From a bacterium (GTDB lineage: Bacteria > B130-G9), in contig JAGHCW010000101.1 of the NCBI GenBank assembly GCA_021160245.1, positions 1 to 8,076 on the forward strand: 8,076 nt of DNA, read 5' to 3'. Below are positions 1 through 6,036 of this stretch, in pieces. Both the position numbers and the translations under genes were made by a program. The notes beneath the pieces were generated by a model. The model was not told the origin of the DNA. It searched no databases and saw nothing but the letters and a program-made list of their open reading frames with translations. Position 1 is the first letter of the stretch. Each line of letters opens with the position of its first letter.

Positions 1-2
1 AT

Positions 3-737
3 TTGTCTCACGACGGCATCGAGTCGTTTCGCTGGTCGCTGATTCCTGTGGACGACGAGGTCGAGGAGGACGAGCGGGTCGCGTCCTTTCTAGATAAGTT
101 CAGGGTCATTGATGAGGAAGTGCTTGGCGTGATCGACGCTGACCTTGACCTCGCGAAGTCATCGATCCGCATGAGGCAATCGACGATCGGCACGCTGGTT
201 TGCGAGGCGATTGCCGAGGAGTTCCCGACAGCGTCGATGGTAATGGTGAACTCAGGTGGCATTCGGGGCAATTTCCAGCCCGCCGGGCCGATAACATTGT
301 CCGAGGTTGACGCGATATTGCCATTTCACAACGAGATGGTGCTGTTGTGGCTCTCTGGGAAGGAACTGAAATCGGCGTTGGAGCGGTCCGTGGTGTCATT
401 GCCAAAGCCCGACAGCAGGTTCCTTCAGGTGCTTGGGCTTCAGGTTGAGGTTGACCTATCACAGCCCGCAATGGAGCCGGGACGAGGCGAGGCCGAGCAG
501 CCCGGCCAGAGGGTCGGTCGGGTTCTTGTGCGAGGCGCGCCTCTTCAGATGAACAGAGAATATCTCGTCGCCACGATGGACTACTTGGCAAGGGGCGGGG
601 ATGGCTATATTGAGCTGGCAAGGGGCAGGCGACATGTAAAGACCGGGAAGGTTTTGAATAACATCTTTGCAGATTATATTAGACGACACTCCCCAATTCG
701 ACCTAGACGGGAGAGTTCCTACATTATCTCAGAATAA
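3..737 (+). CDS. 5'-nucleotidase/2',3'-cyclic phosphodiesterase family protein, C-terminal part (5' end cut by window)
   Basis: This is the C-terminal substrate-binding domain of the 5'-nucleotidase/UshA family, whose members remove phosphate from nucleotides, usually in the periplasm or at the cell surface. Family landmarks are seen in the right order: an IGTLVCEAI helix (residues 62-70, usually IGNL..DA), NSGGIR (83-88), LPFHNEMVLLWLSGKEL (106-122), a FLQVLG segment (140-145) and YLARGGDGY (194-202), the loop that carries substrate-ring contacts in this family. The frame is open to the left edge and the first codon only happens to be TTG, so the real start, any signal peptide and the metallophosphatase domain with its metal ligands lie outside the window. 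The domain itself looks complete and ends in a normal TAA. The purine permease begins 25 bases downstream, so co-transcription in a purine scavenging unit is likely. Domain assignment is firm; the exact substrate (nucleotide, cyclic nucleotide or UDP-sugar) is not known. Confidence 0.88.
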   Translation: MSHDGIESFRWSLIPVDDEVEEDERVASFLDKFRVIDEEVLGVIDADLDLAKSSIRMRQSTIGTLVCEAIAEEFPTASMVMVNSGGIRGNFQPAGPITLSEVDAILPFHNEMVLLWLSGKELKSALERSVVSLPKPDSRFLQVLGLQVEVDLSQPAMEPGRGEAEQPGQRVGRVLVRGAPLQMNREYLVATMDYLARGGDGYIELARGRRHVKTGKVLNNIFADYIRRHSPIRPRRESSYIISE

Positions 738-762
738 CTAGCGCTGATTTGGGAGGCGCCCA

Positions 763-2058
763 ATGCTGCAGAAGTATTTCAGACTCAAAGAGCACGGAAC
801 AACGGTCAAGACCGAGATTATGGCGGGCCTCGTCACGTTTATGACGATGGCCTACATCATCATGGTGAATCCTGCCCTGCTATCCAATGAACACGGAGCG
901 GGGATGGACTTTTCGGGCGTGATGGCGGCAACGTGCCTCGCCTCGTTCTTCGCGAGTCTGATGATGGGCCTCATTGCCAGATACCCGATAGCGCTCGGCC
1001 CCGGGATGGGCCTCAACGCCTATTTCAGCTTCACAATCTGCGGCAAGATGGGAGTCCCGTGGCAGGTCGCGTTGGGCATCGTCTTCATATCTGGCCTCGT
1101 CTTCACTGTCCTGACGCTCGTTAAGGTGCGCAAGATGATTGTGGATGCTATACCGCAGGGGCTGAAGCTGGCCACGGCCGCGGGTATTGGGCTTTTTATC
1201 GCCTTCATCGGATTGCAGCACGCGGGGATTGTGCTGAAGGACGATGCGACCCTTGTTAAGCTGGGCGACTTGTCCCATACCTCGACGCTGGTCTCTCTGT
1301 TTGGACTGGGCCTCACCGCCGTTCTCATCGCCAGGAAGATACGAGGCGCGATCCTGTGGGGCCTGCTTTCTACTGGTGTTTTGGCGATCTTGACGGGGAT
1401 AACCGAGTTCAAGGGTGTCTTTGGTCTTCCGAATTTCGGCACGGTGATGTTCAAACTCGACATTTTCAAGGCCTTTAGCTTTGAGTACATCACGCCAATC
1501 ATAGTTCTTTTGTTCTTTGATATGTTCGACACGATTGGGACACTAGTTGGAGTATCGCAGCAGAGCGGCCTCATGAAGAACGGCAAGCTGCCCATGATCA
1601 ACCGCGCGCTTTTGAGCGATTCGGTCGGCACGATGGCCGGGGCCGTCGCCGGGACATCGACGGTCACGAGCTACATAGAGAGCGCCGCCGGCGTTGCTGA
1701 GGGCGGAAGAACCGGACTTACTTCTGTAACCACAGGTTTGCTCTTCTTGGTGGCCATGTTCTTCACGCCGCTTGCCCAGGCGTTTGCGATGGGGTCGGTT
1801 ACGGCGCCCGCGCTTATCATTGTCGGCTGCCTGATGATGACGAATCTTCCCAAAATAAAGTGGGATGATTTGACCGAGGCCATTCCGGCCTTTCTGACGG
1901 TTATCCTGATGCCGCTGACGTTCAGCATCGCGCATGGTCTGGCAATCGGGTTCATCAGCTATCCAATTATCAAGCTCGTTGCGGGTCGTTCAGATGAGGT
2001 CCACTGGCTGGTCTATTTGCTGGCCGGCGTCTTTTTGCTCAGGTACGTTTTTCTGTAG
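763..2058 (+). CDS. NCS2 family purine permease (AzgA/GhxP/PbuG-like)
   Basis: This is an inner-membrane nucleobase transporter of 431 residues, the usual length for the AzgA-like branch of NCS2, which imports adenine, guanine or hypoxanthine, generally with protons. The N-terminus (VKTEIMAGLVTFMTMAYIIMVNP, about 15-37) is typical of this branch. GPGMGLNAYF (79-88) is the conserved third-helix motif. FFDMFDTIGTLVG (251-263) is the eighth-helix motif with acidic residues D253 and D256, and GTSTVTSYIESAAGVAEGGR (297-316) carries the conserved Glu306 of helix ten. Hydrophobic segments run almost throughout, as expected for about 14 membrane spans. The ATG is preceded by GGGAGG at 751-756 with a 6-base spacer. 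It follows a 5'-nucleotidase gene by 25 bases, which fits release of nucleosides or bases outside the membrane and uptake here. No nucleoside phosphorylase is visible. The stop lies 50 bases from the end of the convergent gene. Family is very sure; which purine is carried is inference. Confidence 0.95.
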   Translation: MLQKYFRLKEHGTTVKTEIMAGLVTFMTMAYIIMVNPALLSNEHGAGMDFSGVMAATCLASFFASLMMGLIARYPIALGPGMGLNAYFSFTICGKMGVPWQVALGIVFISGLVFTVLTLVKVRKMIVDAIPQGLKLATAAGIGLFIAFIGLQHAGIVLKDDATLVKLGDLSHTSTLVSLFGLGLTAVLIARKIRGAILWGLLSTGVLAILTGITEFKGVFGLPNFGTVMFKLDIFKAFSFEYITPIIVLLFFDMFDTIGTLVGVSQQSGLMKNGKLPMINRALLSDSVGTMAGAVAGTSTVTSYIESAAGVAEGGRTGLTSVTTGLLFLVAMFFTPLAQAFAMGSVTAPALIIVGCLMMTNLPKIKWDDLTEAIPAFLTVILMPLTFSIAHGLAIGFISYPIIKLVAGRSDEVHWLVYLLAGVFLLRYVFL

Positions 2059-2068
2059 TGGTGAACAC

Positions 2069-2089
2069 CTTGCTTAGGGATCAGGCAAG
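2069..2089. terminator. weak stem-loop between convergent genes
   Basis: CTTGCTT (2069-2075, plus-strand reading CTTGCTT from base 2069) pairs with AGGCAAG (2083-2089) around a 7-base loop, with one G-U pair. It sits in the 50-base gap between the permease stop and the stop of the opposing AlbA_2 gene, where a shared terminator would be expected. There is no T-tract on either side, so it is not a canonical intrinsic terminator and may be chance. Confidence 0.25.
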
Positions 2090-2108
2090 CACAAGAAAGC
2101 GAGGTCGG

Positions 2109-4085
2109 CTACTTCTTACGGCTACATTCCTTCCATCGCTCATATCCTTGGTGGAAGCGAGACTCATCCGGGTGGAGCTCGATCGCTCTCAGGTAGGCCT
2201 CCTCAACCTCCGATCGCGGCCTTTTGAGTTTGGACAGAGCTTCACCCAAGTGGTACCAACACCAAGCCTGGCGAATCGGGTCCTCAGACAACTGGATTGC
2301 GCGCCGAAATAGCTCAATTGCCTCTCCCCAAAGTTGTTTTCTAGCAGACGATGCCATCCCAGTATCCCTGGCCATTCCTATCTTCGTCTGAGCGAATTCG
2401 TGAACGAACTTCGCATCATTCTTCTTTGTTTCGTAGCTTTCCCTGAAGAGATGATGCGCCTCCTTCAACTCGCCGACGCGCCTCAGGATGATGGCTGCCT
2501 CAACCTTGTCCTCATAAACCGCAAACTGGGGCATCAGCCGCTTGATTTGGCGGGCCTGCTTCTCCTGTCCACGTTCAAGGAGAGTGCTAATCATTCTAAG
2601 GTACGGAAGAGTCTCATGGTACTTCACAGGCTGCGTGCGAAACATTTCGAGAACCTGCTCCGCCCTCTTGAGCTCGTCCATCTTGCCCAGATACTCAATG
2701 AGTTGAGCCGCCAAAGCGCCAGATTGAGGCTGCTCCTTCAAAGCCCTCTCAAGATGGGCTATGGCGTCGGCCTGTTCACCAACTGCCCAGAGATATGCGC
2801 TTTGCCGAATCGCGTTGATAACGCTGTAACCGGGATGAGCGGGCAGAGTAACCGTGAAATAGGTCCTACCCTCATCGAACTCAAATAGCGGCTCCGGGGA
2901 ACCATTCTCCCGCATCTTGCGCCTGATTTTGGCGATGCCTGTGTAGCGCATCTCGGCGAGGCGCAGTTCTTTGAGGAACTCGCCTATCCGCCTATTCCTG
3001 GATGGCACTTGAGGGAAGCTCGCGTCAGGTTGGAAGTGGCTCTTCTCAATGCCCTGAACAGGCCCCGGGTAGCTTGTTATCTTAAGGCACGAGGGATACA
3101 GAAATACCTTTGTTGGTTCAACAGAATGCTCGTAGCTCCTATGATAGGCGGCATTCACAATCGCCTCCTCCATTGCCTCATAAGGAAACGCTACTGTTCT
3201 TTCAACTTCTGCATGGCCGGGCACTTTCCTAATCAGGACATCTACTAATGATTGCAGATGTTGTATGGTCATTTTGACCTGATCCTGAATGGGCCCTCTT
3301 ATCACCTTCTCCTCGATGAGATTACCGCCAGCATCATCAGAGAAATGGGCAATCTCTACCCTCGCGCCTCGGAAGAATCTATCCGGATCGTCGCTGAAGA
3401 AAAGCAGACCGATATTCCTGGGGACTTCATGACTATTCACTCGAACCGTGATCTTGAGTTTTCGATAGAGCTCCTCGTCGGGAATAGGCTGAGGGAATGA
3501 GACAAGGTCACTCCTGACATCCGCAAGAAATCGGCGAACTTGAGTCGGGGATAGGTCAGTAATACGCGACTCGAGCGACCTGCGATCGTCAAAGGGCATT
3601 TTTGCCGCCTGCTCCAAGAGCTGCCGAAGCAGGTCTTCCTTTGCTTCGACGGTCTGGGAACCTTGCCTGATGTGATAGGCGCGGGTTTTCTCGTCCCCTC
3701 TTACTGGCGCCTGATATGGCCTGTTATCGCCTCCGGGCGCCCATATAACCAGAATCCACTTGTTCTGATAGACCTCAGGGAATAGCATCGGCACGTATTC
3801 AGGGCTAATCTTTCCTCTGCACTCACCGGTCAACGCACGCTGTATCTTGTCCAAGTCGAGGTCGTCGAGGCCCCTTGGCGGCAGGATCGGCTTGCCCCCC
3901 TCCTCTTCGATCCCCAGAATAATGTATCCCCCATTCATATTAAGAAGGTCATTGGCGAACGCGCAGATGGTTCTAATAACGTCCCTCTTGATCCACTCGT
4001 CCCAAGTAGCTTTGAAATCAACCCGATTGCCCTCAATGGAGCGGAGGTTGATCAAATCATCAAGATTGAACGGCAGCCCTGGCAT
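2109..4085 (-). CDS. Schlafen AlbA_2 domain / RecG-like GHKL ATPase-region protein with C-terminal TPR repeats
   Basis: This 658-residue cytoplasmic protein has three parts. Residues about 8-150 are an AlbA_2 (Schlafen-type) domain: an acidic pair and Lys in IEGNRVDFK (17-25), AFANDLLNMNGGYIILGIEE (42-61) and WAPGGDNRPYQAP (115-127). Residues about 200-420 match the region often annotated as RecG-like/HATPase_c_4, with an N-box-like EEAIVNAAYHRSYE (306-319), SYPGPV (338-343), SRNRRIGEFLKELRLAE (362-378) and FDEGRTYFTVTLPAHP (403-418). Residues about 425-655 are TPR-like helix pairs, for example GEQADAIAHLERALKEQP (436-453) and WGEAIELFRRAIQLS (586-600). Homologues with the first two parts are usually called ATP-binding or putative transcriptional regulators; the roughly 240-residue TPR tail is an addition to them. 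The start at 4085 is chosen because AGGGAG lies 8 bases upstream and because an ATG 19 codons earlier (4142) overlaps the -10 box. Function is unproven: regulation, nucleic acid binding or defence are all possible. Confidence 0.85.
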   Translation of the reverse strand: MPGLPFNLDDLINLRSIEGNRVDFKATWDEWIKRDVIRTICAFANDLLNMNGGYIILGIEEEGGKPILPPRGLDDLDLDKIQRALTGECRGKISPEYVPMLFPEVYQNKWILVIWAPGGDNRPYQAPVRGDEKTRAYHIRQGSQTVEAKEDLLRQLLEQAAKMPFDDRRSLESRITDLSPTQVRRFLADVRSDLVSFPQPIPDEELYRKLKITVRVNSHEVPRNIGLLFFSDDPDRFFRGARVEIAHFSDDAGGNLIEEKVIRGPIQDQVKMTIQHLQSLVDVLIRKVPGHAEVERTVAFPYEAMEEAIVNAAYHRSYEHSVEPTKVFLYPSCLKITSYPGPVQGIEKSHFQPDASFPQVPSRNRRIGEFLKELRLAEMRYTGIAKIRRKMRENGSPEPLFEFDEGRTYFTVTLPAHPGYSVINAIRQSAYLWAVGEQADAIAHLERALKEQPQSGALAAQLIEYLGKMDELKRAEQVLEMFRTQPVKYHETLPYLRMISTLLERGQEKQARQIKRLMPQFAVYEDKVEAAIILRRVGELKEAHHLFRESYETKKNDAKFVHEFAQTKIGMARDTGMASSARKQLWGEAIELFRRAIQLSEDPIRQAWCWYHLGEALSKLKRPRSEVEEAYLRAIELHPDESRFHQGYERWKECSRKK

Positions 4086-4093
4086 ATATGACA

Positions 4094-4099
4094 CTCCCT
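4094..4099 (-). promoter_or_regulatory. Shine-Dalgarno sequence that sets the AlbA_2-TPR gene start
   Basis: On the minus strand AGGGAG is followed by 8 bases and then ATG at 4085. The longer alternative start at 4142 has no such sequence and lies inside the predicted promoter, so this site decides the start. Confidence 0.75.
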
Positions 4100-4101
4100 G
4101 T

Positions 4102-4119
4102 TGCGCAAATAGCAGCGCA
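4102..4119 (-). other. small stem-loop in the predicted 5' leader of the AlbA_2-TPR gene
   Basis: The minus-strand leader contains TGCGC and GCGCA arms (4115-4119 and 4102-4106) around an 8-base loop, ending 2 bases before the Shine-Dalgarno sequence at 4094-4099. The leader would be about 50 nucleotides if transcription starts near 4134. A five-pair GC-rich stem so close to the ribosome site could tune translation, but a stem this short can also arise by chance. Confidence 0.3.
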
Positions 4120-4140
4120 CATCTTCTAGTCTCGGCAAAC

Positions 4141-4169
4141 ACGATATTCCGTCAGGCTGGGGTTGTCAA
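4141..4169 (-). promoter_or_regulatory. sigma70-like promoter of the AlbA_2-TPR gene
   Basis: Read on the minus strand, a perfect -35 box TTGACA (4164-4169) is followed by a 17-base spacer and a -10 box TATCGT (4141-4146, four of six consensus bases). Transcription would begin near 4134, giving a leader of about 50 nucleotides before the ATG at 4085. A perfect -35 at ideal spacing in front of the gene is good evidence, though it rests on pattern only. Confidence 0.65.
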
Positions 4170-4182
4170 TTCTCGGCGAGAA
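4170..4182. promoter_or_regulatory. 13-base palindrome abutting the -35 box, candidate operator
   Basis: TTCTCGGCGAGAA is a perfect inverted repeat with six-base arms and a single central base. It directly touches the upstream edge of the -35 box of the minus-strand promoter. The one-base centre argues for a dimeric protein-binding site rather than an RNA hairpin. A partial copy of the left half, TCTCGGC, recurs at 4130-4136 at the expected transcription start, 41 bases away. No regulator gene is assigned. Confidence 0.4.
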
Positions 4183-4318
4183 CTTTCCCATTCACATTGT
4201 GTGCTTCCGTTGCGCCTGCCGGTTCTGTCCCGATTTCACTATAGCAAAGACCTGACTGTTCGGGCGCCGGCACTGGCGGCCGGGTTTTGAGCTTGCATTT
4301 CCGGCGCGAAGTGGTAGG

Positions 4319-4335
4319 AATCTGGGGATCAGATT
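4319..4335. promoter_or_regulatory. inverted repeat upstream of the radical SAM gene
   Basis: AATCTG (4319-4324) and CAGATT (4330-4335) form a perfect six-base inverted repeat around GGGAT, 74 bases before the GTG start of the radical SAM gene. It could be an operator or a small hairpin. The rest of the 324-base divergent region (4086-4409) holds the minus-strand promoter, leader and palindrome listed separately. I see no convincing plus-strand -35/-10 pair and no small gene in it. Confidence 0.25.
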
Positions 4336-4409
4336 AACTGCTCATTGCCCAAAAGAAGGGCCACCGACTCGCCGGTTGGTACACCACGAGGAATAGCAAG
4401 GGGAGTGTT

Positions 4410-5894
4410 GTGAAGGTTACGCTTATCTCGCCATATCTTGATACTATTGCACAGGGGCTCCGCTGTTTGTCGTCATTTATCAAGTCGAAGGGCTATGAGT
4501 GCGAGATGATCTTCCTTCCCGACTTCGACGCGCTGCTCAGCTACCGGCCTCAATTTGAGAAGCTTTACAGCGAACAACTGATTGAGGATGTTGTCGAGAA
4601 GTCCTCTTCGTCGGACTTAGTCGGCATCTGTGTGATGAGTAATTTCCTTGACAAGGCCACCCAGCTTAGTTCCGCTCTGAGAGCGAAAGTGAGGGCGCCG
4701 GTAATCTGGGGAGGCATACATCCGACCGTGCTTCCGGAGAGCTCGCTCGATTATTGCGACATCGTCTGCGTGGGCGAGGGTGAGTATCCGCTGCTAAACC
4801 TGATGCGCGCAATCGAGCAGAAGAAGGACTATAGGAACATTAGAGGCCTTTGGTTCAAGGACGGTTCCGACTACATAAGGAATCCGATTGAGCCGCTCGC
4901 CCGCGACCTCGACTCGCTACCATTTCAGGACTACGACTACTCAACCCATTTCGCTGTCTCGAAGGACCGTAATCACCTCGTGAAGGTGGATTACGAGCTG
5001 CAGAAGGAGCACATCATAAGGGGGCTTAGGATTTGCGGCGACCGCTGCGTATATCAGACGATCACGACCCGCGGCTGCCCTCATGCCTGTGCCTATTGCT
5101 GCCATTCCGCGCTCAAAAAACTATACGAGGGCCAGCCCGTGCTGAGGCGCCGGAGCGTTGACAACGTGATGCAGGAGCTTGAGGAGATCAAAGAGGCGAT
5201 GCCTTACGTGGAGCTCATCCTCTTTGCGGACGAATCGATGCCCGCGATGCCGGACGCCAAGATGAAGGAGTTTTGCGAGCAGTACAAGAAGAGAATCGGC
5301 CTGCCAATGTACGTTCAGGTCTCGCCGCCCCTTATGACCGAGAAGAAGATGGACTACCTCGCCGACGCCGGGATGATAAGCGCGCAGATGGGCATCCAAA
5401 CGGGCAGCGAGAGGATAAATCGCGAATACTACAATCGCTTCATCACCAACGACCAGGTGCTTGAGGGCGCCAGGCTGCTCAACAAGCATAAGGACACAAT
5501 GGTCCCACCCGTCTATGACGTGATACTCGACAATCCATACGAATCGCGAGAGGACAGATTGCAGACCGTCAGACTCCTGATGCAGCTGCCTCGTCCATTT
5601 GTCATCCAGTTCTTTTCGCTAACCTTCTATCCTGGAACGCCTCTCTACGATAGAGCGAAGGCGGATGGCATCGTCGGAGATGAGCGAGAGACGGTTTACA
5701 GGAAGCACTATCATGCGTTTGAGAAGACATTTCTGAACTTCCTCGTGCTGGGCGTTCACTTCGGGCTACCGAAGCCGCTTATGAGATTCCTCTCAAACGG
5801 TCTTGTGGCAAGAGTACTCGACGCTGGGCCGATTCGCCCGCTCTGGCGACTTGTCCATAGAGCTTTGAAGATTCTAAAGAGCCTGATTCGCTAA
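4410..5894 (+). CDS. B12-binding domain-containing radical SAM protein
   Basis: This is a 494-residue cobalamin-type radical SAM enzyme (class B/BchE-like layout). Residues 1-140 form a B12-binding Rossmann-like domain: MKVTLISPY start, GGIHPTVLPES (101-111) and VGEGE (121-125). The DxHxxG motif that supplies the lower cobalt ligand in methionine synthase is not seen, as in many radical SAM relatives. The radical SAM core follows, with the 4Fe-4S motif RGCPHACAYC: Cys223, Cys227 and Cys230 (CxxxCxxC). FADES (272-276) and MGIQTGSERI (327-336) are later strands of the barrel, and FYPGTPLYDRA (406-416) is typical of the family. The basic, hydrophobic tail (443-494) has no clear assignment. The start is GTG, with a GGGGAG stretch ending 4 bases upstream; tandem TAA codons end the gene. 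Such enzymes methylate unactivated carbons or perform ring rearrangements. The substrate is unknown; the neighbouring nucleotide-sugar-type gene suggests a glycan or specialised-metabolite pathway, by inference only. Confidence 0.9.
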   Translation: MKVTLISPYLDTIAQGLRCLSSFIKSKGYECEMIFLPDFDALLSYRPQFEKLYSEQLIEDVVEKSSSSDLVGICVMSNFLDKATQLSSALRAKVRAPVIWGGIHPTVLPESSLDYCDIVCVGEGEYPLLNLMRAIEQKKDYRNIRGLWFKDGSDYIRNPIEPLARDLDSLPFQDYDYSTHFAVSKDRNHLVKVDYELQKEHIIRGLRICGDRCVYQTITTRGCPHACAYCCHSALKKLYEGQPVLRRRSVDNVMQELEEIKEAMPYVELILFADESMPAMPDAKMKEFCEQYKKRIGLPMYVQVSPPLMTEKKMDYLADAGMISAQMGIQTGSERINREYYNRFITNDQVLEGARLLNKHKDTMVPPVYDVILDNPYESREDRLQTVRLLMQLPRPFVIQFFSLTFYPGTPLYDRAKADGIVGDERETVYRKHYHAFEKTFLNFLVLGVHFGLPKPLMRFLSNGLVARVLDAGPIRPLWRLVHRALKILKSLIR

Positions 5895-5896
5895 TA

Positions 5897-5909
5897 AGAG
5901 ACGTTCTCT
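5897..5909 (+). other. short stem-loop just after the radical SAM stop codon
   Basis: AGAGA (5897-5901) and TCTCT (5905-5909) are inverted around CGT, starting inside the second of the two TAA codons. The stem is only five mostly A-T pairs. It may act together with the stronger stem-loop at 5915-5933. Confidence 0.25.
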
Positions 5910-5914
5910 ATTCG

Positions 5915-5933
5915 CCGAACGCCAGGCGTTCGG
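5915..5933 (+). terminator. GC-rich stem-loop, possible terminator after the radical SAM gene
   Basis: CCGAACGCC (5915-5923) and GGCGTTCGG (5925-5933) are perfect nine-base inverted arms around one A. As RNA they form an eight-pair stem with a three-base loop, 20 bases after the first stop codon. No T-tract follows on the plus strand, so this is not a textbook intrinsic terminator. It could still end or stabilise the transcript, or be a DNA dyad bound by protein. Confidence 0.4.
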
Positions 5934-5966
5934 AGATTGCGCAGTAGTATGTGTCCGTCGAATCAT

Positions 5967-5994
5967 TTGAGTTCTCATTTCGAATTAGTATCTT
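5967..5994 (+). promoter_or_regulatory. candidate promoter of the epimerase-aminotransferase fusion gene
   Basis: TTGAGT (5967-5972) and TATCTT (5989-5994) match four of six bases each in the -35 and -10 boxes, with a 16-base spacer, in an AT-richer patch between the stem-loops and the gene. The leader would be about 36 nucleotides. Together with the preceding possible terminator this suggests the fusion gene can be expressed on its own. Confidence 0.4.
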
Positions 5995-6023
5995 AATCCC
6001 GGCATCCGACCAGTCATTTTACC

Positions 6024-6029
6024 AGGAGG
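6024..6029 (+). promoter_or_regulatory. strong Shine-Dalgarno sequence before a TTG start
   Basis: AGGAGG, a near-perfect anti-16S match, ends 7 bases before TTG at 6037. The first residues after it (HGKTILVTGGAGYLG) are exactly where an SDR protein should begin, so this site fixes TTG as the start. Confidence 0.85.
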
Positions 6030-6036
6030 GAATAAT

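Noticed and set aside
106-621. Minus-strand frame of 171 codons across the nucleotidase
   Set aside because: It is rich in Arg, Pro and Ser as expected of an antisense shadow, while the plus-strand frame carries the nucleotidase motifs.
4085-4142. Longer start for the AlbA_2-TPR protein at 4142
   Set aside because: No Shine-Dalgarno sequence precedes it, the ATG overlaps the predicted -10 box, and the family similarity begins only after the start at 4085.
4240-4245. TATAGC as a -10 box for the radical SAM gene
   Set aside because: No acceptable -35 box lies 16-18 bases upstream and there is no TG extension, so the support is too weak.
4262-4288. GC-rich patch followed by TTTT as an intrinsic terminator
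   Set aside because: Only about four base pairs form a hairpin, and no plus-strand gene lies upstream of it to terminate.
3847-4290. Plus-strand open frame of 147 codons overlapping the AlbA_2 gene start and the intergenic region
   Set aside because: It is antisense to a gene with clear domain motifs, has no recognisable protein features, and its last part merely runs through the promoter region.
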